Source: Phycisphaerae bacterium | GTDB taxonomy: Bacteria > Planctomycetota > Phycisphaerae > Phycisphaerales > SM1A02 | Length of the DNA stretch: 59,621 bases | Direction: 5' to 3' | Assembly (NCBI GenBank): GCA_002722935.1 | Contig: PBMX01000005.1 | Location: forward strand, 1 to 59,621 | Made by a program: the position numbers and the translations under genes | Notes under the pieces: generated by a model | What the model was told of the DNA's origin: nothing | Seen by the model: only the letters and a program-made list of their open reading frames with translations | Database searches by the model: none | Part shown: positions 1-8,878 of the stretch, piece by piece | Layout of the letters: each line of letters opens with the position of its first letter | Numbering within the stretch: position 1 is the first letter of the stretch

Positions 1-408
1 GAGGATGGCTTCGATTTCCAGGACCAGGGTGACAGCATCGCCGCCATCGTCTCACAACTCCAGCAGGACGTGGGCCCGTTGAAACGAAGCGTCGATCGAA
101 GTGGAGAGTTGATGCCTGGTCCAAGAGGGTTCGAGGAGGGGATGCTGCTGGTCTCCAGGAGAGGCCGACTTCTCCGGGGGAACCACGGGGCCTGGTTCTT
201 CGTATTCGATGCCGACTCACGTGGGCTCCTTGAACCACCGATGGTGCTCATGCCTTCATCGGCCCTTGAGAAACTCGAGCCGTGGGCACGGAAAACCGGA
301 ATGAATCAGCCGATCCTGATGAGCGGGCAGGTCTACTCATACAGGGGGCGGCATTTCCTGTTGCCGACCGCCTGGCGCGTCCCCGTGGAACGACCGAACC
401 TCAAGTAG
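1..408 (+). CDS. C-terminal part of a hypothetical protein (5' end outside window)
   Basis: The reading frame is open from the first base of the window and ends at a TAG, so about 135 C-terminal residues are visible. The visible part has no recognisable catalytic motif. It reads as a mixed alpha/beta region (WFFVFDADSR followed by PPMVLMPSSALEKLE) with a short C-terminal segment GQVYSYRGRHFLLP. That layout resembles small beta-rich domains of planctomycete secreted proteins, but I do not recognise the family. An internal GTG at 70 could also serve as a start, but the open upstream frame favours a gene truncated by the window edge. It converges on the cyclophilin gene 23 bp downstream. Confidence 0.6.
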   Translation, partial: EDGFDFQDQGDSIAAIVSQLQQDVGPLKRSVDRSGELMPGPRGFEEGMLLVSRRGRLLRGNHGAWFFVFDADSRGLLEPPMVLMPSSALEKLEPWARKTGMNQPILMSGQVYSYRGRHFLLPTAWRVPVERPNLK

Positions 409-431
409 GTCATCCCGGAGACGGGTGGACA

Positions 432-920
432 TCACTGCGAATCGCCCGGTTCCATCATGGCGACGGAGGTCATCGATACCGAATCGATCGGTCGATCCCC
501 ACCATCGGTCTCCACCGCACCGATGGCCCTGACGACATCCAGTCCCTCCACGACCTGGCCGAATGCCGTGTACTGGTTGTCCAGGTGCCTGCAGTGTTCA
601 CGTCCAAGGCAGACGAAGAACTGGCTCCCGGCCGAATCCGGATCGCTTGATCGGGCCATCGACAACGTACCCTCGACGTGTTCACGGTCGTTGAACTCGT
701 TCTTGACGTTCCACCCCGGTCCTCCCATGCCAGTACCGTCGGGACAGCCTCCCTGGATGACGAACCCGGGAATGATCCGGTGGAAGATCAGGCCGTCGTA
801 GAACCCGTCCGAGGCCAGTTTGCTGAAGTTCTCGACGTGACCGGGCGCGACATCATCCCAGAGTTCCACGACGAGGTCTCCCATGGATGTCGTGATGGTC
901 GCCTTTGGATAACTGCTCAT
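432..920 (-). CDS. Peptidyl-prolyl cis-trans isomerase, cyclophilin type
   Basis: This 162-aa protein is a compact cyclophilin that interconverts cis and trans X-Pro bonds during folding. The family core is complete: FHRIIPGFVIQGG around residues 46-58 includes the catalytic Arg in FHR, and GSQFFVCLG around 98-106 is the substrate-binding strand. There is no signal peptide, so it is predicted to be cytoplasmic. Its length matches the short bacterial PpiB/Cyp type. The ATG is preceded on the minus strand by AAGGAACAGGAA, a plausible ribosome-binding site. It lies 33 bp downstream of gatB on the same strand and is probably cotranscribed with it. Confidence 0.93.
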   Translation of the reverse strand: MSSYPKATITTSMGDLVVELWDDVAPGHVENFSKLASDGFYDGLIFHRIIPGFVIQGGCPDGTGMGGPGWNVKNEFNDREHVEGTLSMARSSDPDSAGSQFFVCLGREHCRHLDNQYTAFGQVVEGLDVVRAIGAVETDGGDRPIDSVSMTSVAMMEPGDSQ

Positions 921-953
921 TTCCTGTTCCTTCCCGTATTGGTCATGGGTTGA

Positions 954-2456
954 TCAACTCCTGAGCGTGTCCACGAGACACTGGCGAACGGCCGCGGCAT
1001 CAGCCTGGCCCCCGCTTGCCTTCATGACATGCCCGACGAGGCGGCCGATGGCCGCATCCTTGCCTTCCGCGAAGTCCTTCGCAGCTTCCGGCTGCGCCTT
1101 GATCGCCTCCTCGACCCAGCCTGCAAGAGCCCCGGGGTCGTTTACCTGCAACAGTCCGCTGGATTCGGCGATGACATCCGCCGGCTCGTCCGAATCGCAG
1201 AGAAGTTCGAAGAGTTCATTGGCGGCCGTCGAGCCGATGGAGTCGGTCGACCTGAGTTCCATGATTCCTGCGAGCTGCTGGGGTGTGATCCCGAGTTCCT
1301 GGATCTCCGTGGCACGTTCATTGGCCACGCGGGCACCTGCATTCAAAAGCCACTTGGCTACCTCGGACCCCGGAACATCGTCCGGCGACACCTCGATGCA
1401 CTCCTCGAAGAACCGGCACAGATCACACTCGTCGACGATGGCGCGTGCATCCTTTTCCGGAAGCCCGTGCTCCTCCTCATACCTGGCTCGAAGCTGCATC
1501 GGAAGTTCAGGTATTCGTTCGGCCACTCGCTGCTTCCACTCCTCGTCGACGACGACCGGGATCAGGTCGGGCTCTGGAAAGTACCTGTAGTCATGGGCGT
1601 CTTCCTTCGATCTCTGGAGGAAGGTCGTACCCTTCTGGTCATCCCACCCCCGTGTCGACTTCATTCCCGCACCCATTTCAAGTCCATCCTGCTTCCAGGC
1701 CAGGACCTGTCGCTCCACCTCGTGCTCGATCGCACCGTGTACGGCCCGGAAGGAGTTGAGATTCTTGATCTCGGCGATGGGGGTCGCCACCTCGCGTCCA
1801 TCATCAAGAACGATGATGACATTGATGTTCGGTTCGAACCTCATGTGTCCACGCTGCATCACACCCTCGGTCACTCCGAGGAACCGGCAGATGTTTCTCA
1901 GTTCCTTGCCGAATGTCACCGCATCCTCGGCGCAGGTCAGGTCGGGCTCCGTCACGATTTCCAGCAGCGGCACCCCCGCCCTGTTGTAATCCACCAGGGA
2001 ACCTTCGTACTCCTCGCCACCGGGAAGTTCATGCCCGGTCTTTCCGGTGTCCTCCTCCAGGTGTGCCCTTGTGATCCCGACGATCGACGTCCCGCCCATC
2101 GCCGACGGGATTTCCAGGGAGCCGCCGACACAGATCGGCAGGTCGTACTGGCTGATCTGGTACCCCTTGGGCAGATCCGGATAGAAGTAGTTCTTCCGAT
2201 CCCACTTGCTCCAGGAGGAGACGCTTCCCCCGAGCGCCATGCCGACCATCATCGACATCTCGACAGCCTCGGAGTTCATCACCAGCAATGCACCAGGAAG
2301 TGCCAGCACGACGGGATCACACAGGCTGTTGGGCGGCGCCCCCCAGTTGTCCGGATGGGCGATGTTCGCCGATCGGGAGAACATCTTCGATCGCGTGGCC
2401 AGTTCCACATGGATCTCCATGCCGATCTTTGGGGTTGTCGAAACGATTTCAGCCAT
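954..2456 (-). CDS. gatB: Aspartyl/glutamyl-tRNA(Asn/Gln) amidotransferase subunit B
   Basis: GatB is the tRNA-binding kinase/transamidase subunit of GatCAB, which converts misacylated Glu-tRNA(Gln) or Asp-tRNA(Asn) to the correct amide using ammonia channelled from GatA. The 500-aa length and the order of motifs are typical: an N-terminal IGMEIHVELAT segment, YFYPDLPKGYQISQYD near residue 91-106, HLEEDTGK near 132, DYNRAGVPLLEIVTEPD near 156-172, and MRFEPNINV near 206. The C-terminal YqeY-like helical tail (GRLVGHVMKASGGQAD) is complete. An ATG start at 2456 has AGGACAGG just upstream. gatA and gatC are not in the window. The gene diverges from pyrE, with a 73-bp gap. Confidence 0.97.
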   Translation of the reverse strand: MAEIVSTTPKIGMEIHVELATRSKMFSRSANIAHPDNWGAPPNSLCDPVVLALPGALLVMNSEAVEMSMMVGMALGGSVSSWSKWDRKNYFYPDLPKGYQISQYDLPICVGGSLEIPSAMGGTSIVGITRAHLEEDTGKTGHELPGGEEYEGSLVDYNRAGVPLLEIVTEPDLTCAEDAVTFGKELRNICRFLGVTEGVMQRGHMRFEPNINVIIVLDDGREVATPIAEIKNLNSFRAVHGAIEHEVERQVLAWKQDGLEMGAGMKSTRGWDDQKGTTFLQRSKEDAHDYRYFPEPDLIPVVVDEEWKQRVAERIPELPMQLRARYEEEHGLPEKDARAIVDECDLCRFFEECIEVSPDDVPGSEVAKWLLNAGARVANERATEIQELGITPQQLAGIMELRSTDSIGSTAANELFELLCDSDEPADVIAESSGLLQVNDPGALAGWVEEAIKAQPEAAKDFAEGKDAAIGRLVGHVMKASGGQADAAAVRQCLVDTLRS

Positions 2457-2529
2457 TCGAACCTGTCCTGGTCAACTGGATCCACCTGGTGAAACGGACG
2501 CCATTGGATGCACAGGGTACCATCCCCGC

Positions 2530-3063
2530 ATGCTTGATCGAACGAGTGTTGCCGAACGCATCTCGGAGGTCGCCGTCCTTCACGGCACGTTCACCCTCAG
2601 GAGCGGAAGGACCAGCACCTACTACATCGACAAGTATCGATTCTCCACCCAGCCGGACATTCTGGATGCACTCGGGCGGTTGTTCGCTGAACGGATACCC
2701 TCCGGCACGACGCTTCTCGCCGGAGCAGAACTCGGCGGAATTCCCCTGGTTACGGTCGCCTCGATGGCCTCCGGTCTTCCATGCCTGTTCATTCGAAATG
2801 CACGAAAGGACTATGGAACGGAGAAGGTCCACGAGGGAGCGCTTTCGAAAGATGACCAGGTCGTCATCCTCGAGGATGTCGCGACAACGGGGGGCCAGGT
2901 GCTCGAGGCGGCCAGGGACATCGAGGCGTCGGGAGCCGTCGTATCGAACATCATCGCCGTGGTCGACCGCGAGGAGGGGGCGAGGGAAGCCGTGGAAGAT
3001 GCTGGTTACGTGTTCGATGCTCTCTTCACGGTGTCGGACCTTGGAATCCGTTCGACGAGCTGA
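2530..3063 (+). CDS. pyrE: Orotate phosphoribosyltransferase
   Basis: OPRTase transfers phosphoribosyl from PRPP to orotate, giving OMP in de novo pyrimidine synthesis. The PRPP-binding motif is present as VVILEDVATTGGQV, and the N-terminal HGTFTLRSGRTSTYYIDKY segment is the canonical orotate/PRPP site seen in PyrE. The open frame extends far upstream through antisense gatB sequence, but homology begins at the ATG at 2530, giving 177 aa, the normal size. The gene ends 15 bp before the convergent stop of the neighbouring TPR gene. No other pyr gene is adjacent. Confidence 0.94.
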   Translation: MLDRTSVAERISEVAVLHGTFTLRSGRTSTYYIDKYRFSTQPDILDALGRLFAERIPSGTTLLAGAELGGIPLVTVASMASGLPCLFIRNARKDYGTEKVHEGALSKDDQVVILEDVATTGGQVLEAARDIEASGAVVSNIIAVVDREEGAREAVEDAGYVFDALFTVSDLGIRSTS

Positions 3064-3078
3064 TCGACTTCCCGTGTT

Positions 3079-5586
3079 TCAGTCGTTCAGCATTCTGTCA
3101 CGGGCAAGTTCCAGTTCCAGAAGGTATTCCGCTCGCCGCTTGACCCACTTGGCCAGCGATTTGACCGATCGATCGGTTGATTCGAGCGCTCGCTGGAGAA
3201 TCGGGCTTTCAATGATGAGGATGTTGTCACGTTCATCGAGGAGCTTGATGAGCATGATCATCAGGACGAGGCGGTCATCACCCTTCGTTGCCTCTTCCTG
3301 AATGGACCGAAGATCCTTCGAAGAGTTCATGATTGAAAGAAACCACGCCTTCTGAACGGAATCCATCCGGTCGTAGGCGTCTAGTATCACCTCCACGCCA
3401 CCGTCCAGAATGTTCTGGGTGATCGGGTAACTCACCTGCATCCGGGTGTTGTCCTGGATGACGCTCGCGAGAAGGGCGAGATCCGAGATGTTTTCCGCCC
3501 TCAATACGCCATCGGTTGTGGAGGCGATGATGCCCGACACCCAGTCATCGTCGACGCGGATACCATCGACCCTTGTGGGAACCGGGGCAACCTCCGTCCC
3601 AAGGAGCCCGGGATAGAAGACCGTATTCCCGGCTGCGGTCTGGTTCCCTGCCTTGAAGTTCATGATCCCGGTGACCGTGACAGTTCCCCCGGGCAACGGA
3701 GAGAGATTCAGGATCCTCCCGACCCACGTCGATCGAAGATCGATCGAGACGGTCATCTTCTCGTGCGCCTCGAGTCTCAGGCGATGGCCCACATCGATGA
3801 CGAGCGGGCCGAACTTGATCTTGTCCATTCCGGCAATCTGTATCTCGGGCTGGAGAAGAACAAGTTCGTGGATCGGGCCCTCGGGGCTGACCGCCATCGG
3901 CATCGGTGTATTGTTGACGATCTCGATGTCGACGATGATCGGTTGATATGGTTGCAGATCACTGTCACCGAGGGACAGGGAGAAGGAGACCGCGAGTCGA
4001 GGATCGAGCGGATACCTGTCGACGGCCATCGGAATCGAGTTGACAAGCACCGTCATCGCAGCGGCTTCTTCGGTAGGCGGGAGCCTCGTGCCAAGAATGT
4101 CCTGCAGACGAAGGGCTGACCAGATGCCGATGAGTGTTCCAGGTGTTTCACGAGCAATGGACAGGTAGTTTCTTGCGGCATCCTGGAGTTGCCCCTGCTC
4201 CTGCTGTGCAACGGCAAGTCCGAGTCGGGCGGCGGGGTCCGCTTCGGCCAACGGCTCGAGAGCCGTTGTCGCATCACCCGGGAAGCCCTGTCGGAGGAGA
4301 ATCCAGCCGTCGAATCGAGCGCGGGCCTCTTCGCTCAACGCAGCGGCCTGCTGGGCTTTCTGAACGTGTTCCTCGGCTTCATCCGGGTTGTGGCCAAGCC
4401 AGAGCTGCAGCCAGGCGAGTTCGAGGATCGCGGATGCGAGGTCCCTCTGATCGGAATTGTCGTTCGACTGGAGAATGCTGATTGCATTGAGATAACTCTC
4501 CCGGGCGGAGGCCATCCCATCGGCCGCCGTATCGGCGTCGGAACTGGACGAAATGACCGCACGGACGGTCGCCAGGGTCGGCGTGATCGGCGCCTCCAGC
4601 CTTGCAAGTTCCAGCGGTGACAGTTCCGGTTTCTCCTCCCGGGTCATCGATCGATACAGCTCGTCGAGTTCATGCTGGCGGACCTGTATCAACGCAAGAG
4701 CCGACTCGCCGTCTCCCGCAGCCCACATGGAAACCGCAAGATCGGCGAGCAGGTCGTTCGAAGGCGGCTGGCTGTCGGCAACCATGTCGTCGATGGCAAG
4801 CGTGTACATCCGTCTGGCGGCTTCGTACGCCCCGTGCTGCATCAGCATGTTCGCGAGCACGGCCGGAGTCCCGGTATCCGACAGGTCCGAAAGGAGAAGG
4901 CTCACGAGCAGTTCGACGCTGGCGACAGGATCCGCAACTCTGGTCTGGAAATAACCCGCACCGACGGCCATGGCCTCGGCGTAGAAGGGGTCGAGTGTCA
5001 TCGATTCGCCCAGCAGTCGTGCAAATCCGTCCCTGTCACCCGTCTGCCTGTAGAGCATTGCGAGATTGAATGCCAACCTCGATGAGACCACCGGGCCCAG
5101 CGTCTCCTGATTCGACGGCTTCAGGAGGATCTCATATGACTTGATTCGATCTTCAGCGAGGTTGAACTGGTCAATGGCCATGACGAGCCGCCGCAATTGG
5201 GCCACCTGGTCGCCCGGGCTCAGTTCCAACAGGTGGTCGACGGAGTGTTCAATGAACGCTTCATCCTCCGTCAGGATCGCGATCTGGAGCTGCTTGTGGG
5301 CGATCTCGATATTGCCCGGATCAAGTCTGGTCGCCTCGGTGATGAAGATCCTTCCAGCCTCGATGGCTTCCGTGGAAACCGGTGAAACAGCGAGAACATC
5401 CGATGCGTACCGAAGCAGTTCCACCGAAAGGAGGTGGGCGGTCCTGGTATCCAGGGTCGGCGGCCCCTCCGCAACGGTTTCCGTGGCAACGGCTGGATCG
5501 ACTTCAGGGGCGTCCTGGATCGCGTTCGCCGACCCTCCCGACATGGCCAGGGCGAGGAATCCAGAAATCAGCGCTGTTCCTTGCAT
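3079..5586 (-). CDS. Large secreted TPR-like protein of unknown function
   Basis: I do not recognise a named family. From the chosen ATG (about 835 aa) the protein begins with a signal peptide (MQGTALISGFLALAMS, cleavage likely after ANA). About 500 residues of helical pairs follow, with TPR character (YEILLKPSNQETLG, LAFNLAMLYRQTGDRDGFARLL, AILELAWLQLWLGHNPDEAEEHVQKA). Residues after about 560 look beta-rich (SLSLGDSDLQPYQPIIVDIEIVN), like an Ig-type domain, and the C-terminus is helical. Upstream in-frame ATGs at 5613 and 5682 are possible starts, but only 5586 puts the hydrophobic segment at the N-terminus. A periplasmic scaffolding or quality-control role is plausible but unproven. It diverges from the secreted protein at 5820. 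Confidence 0.75.
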   Translation of the reverse strand: MQGTALISGFLALAMSGGSANAIQDAPEVDPAVATETVAEGPPTLDTRTAHLLSVELLRYASDVLAVSPVSTEAIEAGRIFITEATRLDPGNIEIAHKQLQIAILTEDEAFIEHSVDHLLELSPGDQVAQLRRLVMAIDQFNLAEDRIKSYEILLKPSNQETLGPVVSSRLAFNLAMLYRQTGDRDGFARLLGESMTLDPFYAEAMAVGAGYFQTRVADPVASVELLVSLLLSDLSDTGTPAVLANMLMQHGAYEAARRMYTLAIDDMVADSQPPSNDLLADLAVSMWAAGDGESALALIQVRQHELDELYRSMTREEKPELSPLELARLEAPITPTLATVRAVISSSSDADTAADGMASARESYLNAISILQSNDNSDQRDLASAILELAWLQLWLGHNPDEAEEHVQKAQQAAALSEEARARFDGWILLRQGFPGDATTALEPLAEADPAARLGLAVAQQEQGQLQDAARNYLSIARETPGTLIGIWSALRLQDILGTRLPPTEEAAAMTVLVNSIPMAVDRYPLDPRLAVSFSLSLGDSDLQPYQPIIVDIEIVNNTPMPMAVSPEGPIHELVLLQPEIQIAGMDKIKFGPLVIDVGHRLRLEAHEKMTVSIDLRSTWVGRILNLSPLPGGTVTVTGIMNFKAGNQTAAGNTVFYPGLLGTEVAPVPTRVDGIRVDDDWVSGIIASTTDGVLRAENISDLALLASVIQDNTRMQVSYPITQNILDGGVEVILDAYDRMDSVQKAWFLSIMNSSKDLRSIQEEATKGDDRLVLMIMLIKLLDERDNILIIESPILQRALESTDRSVKSLAKWVKRRAEYLLELELARDRMLND

Positions 5587-5724
5587 GTGGCCCTCGCGGG
5601 AAGGATGAACCATGTGGCGGGTCCGCTTCTGGGAGATGGTAGGCATCTGCATTGGGGCTGCCAACCAGATGGACCTCGACACGCCATGTTTCCCGGGGAT
5701 GGGAGGGTAATGAACCCCGGATCG

Positions 5725-5753
5725 TTGACACTCCCTGAGGCGACTGATACCGT
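5725..5753 (+). promoter_or_regulatory. Candidate sigma-70 promoter for the gene at 5820
   Basis: TTGACA (5725-5730) is a perfect -35. After a 17-nt spacer comes TACCGT (5748-5753), a weak -10 preceded by TG at the extended -10 position. It lies 67 bp before the start codon at 5820, in the 233-bp divergent gap 5587-5819, which otherwise contains nothing recognisable. The call is by eye only. Confidence 0.42.
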
Positions 5754-5819
5754 TCCCTGTTCGATATCAACCGGAAATCTTCGGCCCGGAATCCAACGAA
5801 AAGACGGCATGGACTAGGC

Positions 5820-6905
5820 ATGGATCGAAAATCTGCATTCATAACCACATGGCTTACCTGCATGCTGGCCCTTGCGGGAGTGGGTGTTGGAGACGTCCCC
5901 ACTTCGCTTTCAGCCTACGTATCGCGGCCATCGCTTGATCAGCAGGACACGGCTGAGATCAGTGAGTACTCGGCCTACTACCTCGATCTTCTCGCCAATG
6001 GAGATCATGAAGCCGTCATGAAGGCTCGCGCCAAGCTCGTCGAGCCCATGAAGAACATCCGGGGGAATGCCAGTTCGGCCTTCAGGTCCACCTATGCGGA
6101 CAGTCTCATTCCCACGCTCGAGGACATTCTCGATGGTCCAGATGTGTACAGGGGTGTCAATGCGATCCAGATCGCGGGTTTCCTTGGAACGGATTCATCA
6201 ATTCGAATGCTTGAACAACGGGCAGCGGCCTCGAATGAACCCAACGCCTCCAGGAGACTCTGGGTCGCCATCGCAATACGTGAGTCGATGAACAATGGCG
6301 AACTCTCGCTTCGGAGTTTCAATGCCGCAGCCCGTGGGCTTGCCGAGGCGGCCGAAGAAGAAGATGACTGGCGTGTTCTGATGCGGCAGTTTGAAACTGT
6401 TTCAAACATGGTCAAATCGGGACGGAGCAGGGACGAGGGGGGCGAGGATCTCCGGGCCACCGGACGTGAACTCCAACTCAGAATGATGAAGGGCACCCTC
6501 GATCGAATCCTGGCAGCGGATGATGGTGAAACTGTCCACATCGAACTCATCCAGGCGCTTCGACCGAACATCTTCGACGTACAGCAGCAGTACCTTGATC
6601 CTGAACTCATGCAGTACAGGCGGGAAGTCGGGTTGAACATGGCTCCCCAGCTTGCGAGAGTCTATGACGTCATCCTGCTCCACGGCGATGCCCTCCGGAA
6701 CGATGAGGAGCTCAGTGATTGCTGTGGCTTGTCGCTTCGGCTCAGTGATGAAACCCTGAGGCTGATCGAAGCCGACCTGGGAAGCGACGAGGCACCTGAT
6801 CTGAAGCCGGAGCAGCTCTGGAAGGACAACGACACCGAGGCTCTCAGGGAAGGCAGGGAGGCCTGGAAGGCCATCCTGACGAAGTCGCCCTACAACGGTC
6901 GCTGA
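5820..6905 (+). CDS. Secreted helical protein of unknown function
   Basis: A 361-aa protein with an N-terminal hydrophobic segment (TTWLTCMLALAGVGVGD) that looks like a signal peptide. The rest is almost wholly helical. The stretch around residues 55-190 (ARAKLVEPMKNIRGNAS, ADSLIPTLEDILDG, IQIAGFLGTDSSIRMLEQR) resembles HEAT-like repeats that count losses over paired helices. There are no catalytic motifs. The nearby large TPR protein is divergently transcribed, so the two may share regulation. The following oppA starts about 95 bp downstream. Function unknown. Confidence 0.72.
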   Translation: MDRKSAFITTWLTCMLALAGVGVGDVPTSLSAYVSRPSLDQQDTAEISEYSAYYLDLLANGDHEAVMKARAKLVEPMKNIRGNASSAFRSTYADSLIPTLEDILDGPDVYRGVNAIQIAGFLGTDSSIRMLEQRAAASNEPNASRRLWVAIAIRESMNNGELSLRSFNAAARGLAEAAEEEDDWRVLMRQFETVSNMVKSGRSRDEGGEDLRATGRELQLRMMKGTLDRILAADDGETVHIELIQALRPNIFDVQQQYLDPELMQYRREVGLNMAPQLARVYDVILLHGDALRNDEELSDCCGLSLRLSDETLRLIEADLGSDEAPDLKPEQLWKDNDTEALREGREAWKAILTKSPYNGR

Positions 6906-7000
6906 GCCACAGATCCTCCATTGAATTGAACGATCGCCAGCCACGCTGGTCGACGTACCATGTAGACAGACCCCCGGAATGGATCCGGGAGTACGTTTCC

Positions 7001-8878
7001 ATGGATGGACTCATGCTGCGGCTCCTTCTACCTGCTTTCCTGTTCCTTGCGGCGATCCTCGGCATCGCACGATGTGATGGACAGGGTGACCGATCAGACC
7101 TTGTCATCGCCGGTGGAGGGGAAGTCTTCACCCTTGATCCACAGAGAATGAGCTACCTGCGTGACATGCGCATGGGGGGTGCTCTCTACGAAGGGCTGGT
7201 CCGACTCGACCTCGAAAACGGCGGATTCAAGCCGGCTGCAGCCTCGAGCTGGGAAACGAGCGACGATGGACTGACGTGGACGTTCCACCTACGACCGGAA
7301 TCGAGGTGGAGTGATGGATCCTCCGTGACCGCGCATGACTTCGCCTGGTCATGGCTTCGCCTGCTGGCACCGGATACTGCGGCGGACTATTCAAGCCTGT
7401 TCTTCATGATCAAGGGCTCACGCGCATTCTGGGAATGGAGGCAGGAGCAACTCGAGGAAGCAGTGACCGACGGCATCGTCGACGGCCCGGGGCTGTGGAT
7501 GGATGCGGAACGACGTTTCCGGGAAACCGTTGGAATCGAAGTGCTCGATGAGCACACGCTGAGACTGAATCTTGAATACCCGGTCCCCTGGCTCCTGGAC
7601 CTGCTTGCGTTCGCTCCCGCGGCTCCTGTTCACCGACCGACGGTCGAAGGATGGCCCGTGAATACGGAGGGGAGGAGTGTCGCCTGGCATGAAGTGGAAG
7701 CACCGCCATGGAACAGTCGCAGGTTCGTCGATTTCAACACGGAAACCGGTCGTCTCCAGCAGGACCATCGATGGGCGAGGCCTGGAACGCTCGTCGGGAA
7801 CGGTCCATACGTTCTGGAAGCATGGCGATACAAGCGGGACATGCGTTTGAAACGTTCCCCTACATGGCGGGATCCTGACGGGGTCCGGAACGACTCCATC
7901 ACGACCCTCGCCATCGAAGATCCGAACACGGCCGTACTCGCCTATGAATCAGGCTCGGTCGACTGGATCAATGGAGTGAACGTCGAGTACCGGGCAGACC
8001 TTGTCGAAATGGCCAGAACCGGACAGCGAAACGATGTTCACATCATTCCGGCATTCGCAACCGACTTCTTTTCCTTCAACTGCAGGCCACGACTGCCCGG
8101 GGGCGATCTGAACCCGTTCGCCGATCCGCTCGTAAGGCGAGCCTTCGCGAGGGCCGTCGACCGGGAAGTCATCGTCAACAACGTGACCAGACTCCGTGAG
8201 CCGGCGATTGCCACCCTCATACCACCAGGTTCGATACCCGGCTATGTCTCGCCCGAGGGCCTTGAGCACGACCCCGCACTCGCACGAAAGGATCTTGAGG
8301 AAGCCGGCTGGCTCGACCGGAACGAAGACGGGGTCCTCGAATCCGACGATGGAACTCCATTTCCGGTCGTCAACCTGCTCTACACGACGAACACCCCTCG
8401 ATACAAGCGAATGGCGATCGCTTTGCGGGAACAGTGGGAGCGAGTGCTAGGAGTGGAGATCGAACTCACTGGCAGGGACACGAAGTTCTACAAGAACGAT
8501 CTCCGTGAAGGAGATTTCATGATTGCTCGTGGAGCCTGGTACGGCGATTTCGGTGATCCGACCACCTTCCTTGAACTCTGTCGGTCAACCGACGGCAACA
8601 ACGATCGTGGGTTCGTGGATGAATACGTCGACCGGACACTCGATGCCGCCGCGATGGAGCAGGATCCCCGGGCCCGCATGGAGATGCTTTCGGAACTTGA
8701 ACGGTACCTCTTCCAGGAACAGTTGCCGATGGTTCCCATCTGCCAGATCGTGGATATCCACATGTACGACCCTGATCGCATCGAGGGCGTCAGCCACCAC
8801 CCGAGGCAGGTCCAGTCCCTCTGGAACATCAGGCAGATGCAGGAACGAGAAGCATTGGCCGGGGTTTCGGCCCCATGA
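7001..8878 (+). CDS. oppA: Oligopeptide ABC transporter substrate-binding protein (SBP family 5)
   Basis: An extracytoplasmic solute receptor of the OppA/DppA type, predicted to capture peptides for an ABC importer. The N-terminal family signature is clear (FTLDPQRMSYLRD, then GGALYEGLVRLD), followed by SSWETSDDGLTWTFHLRP and WSDGSSVTAHDFAWSW. The chosen ATG has GGGAG nine bases upstream (6987-6991) and opens directly into a hydrophobic segment MLRLLLPAFLFLAAILGIARC. That segment could be a signal peptide or an imperfect lipobox, since Arg at -1 is unusual. A longer TTG-started frame from 6926 lacks such a site. It is coupled to oppB by an ATGA overlap. Confidence 0.88.
   Translation: MDGLMLRLLLPAFLFLAAILGIARCDGQGDRSDLVIAGGGEVFTLDPQRMSYLRDMRMGGALYEGLVRLDLENGGFKPAAASSWETSDDGLTWTFHLRPESRWSDGSSVTAHDFAWSWLRLLAPDTAADYSSLFFMIKGSRAFWEWRQEQLEEAVTDGIVDGPGLWMDAERRFRETVGIEVLDEHTLRLNLEYPVPWLLDLLAFAPAAPVHRPTVEGWPVNTEGRSVAWHEVEAPPWNSRRFVDFNTETGRLQQDHRWARPGTLVGNGPYVLEAWRYKRDMRLKRSPTWRDPDGVRNDSITTLAIEDPNTAVLAYESGSVDWINGVNVEYRADLVEMARTGQRNDVHIIPAFATDFFSFNCRPRLPGGDLNPFADPLVRRAFARAVDREVIVNNVTRLREPAIATLIPPGSIPGYVSPEGLEHDPALARKDLEEAGWLDRNEDGVLESDDGTPFPVVNLLYTTNTPRYKRMAIALREQWERVLGVEIELTGRDTKFYKNDLREGDFMIARGAWYGDFGDPTTFLELCRSTDGNNDRGFVDEYVDRTLDAAAMEQDPRARMEMLSELERYLFQEQLPMVPICQIVDIHMYDPDRIEGVSHHPRQVQSLWNIRQMQEREALAGVSAP

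Noticed and set aside
1029-2492. A long plus-strand ORF (487 aa) antisense to gatB
   Set aside because: GatB is a clear conserved gene on the other strand. The antisense frame has no ribosome-binding site or family motif and results from the codon bias of gatB.
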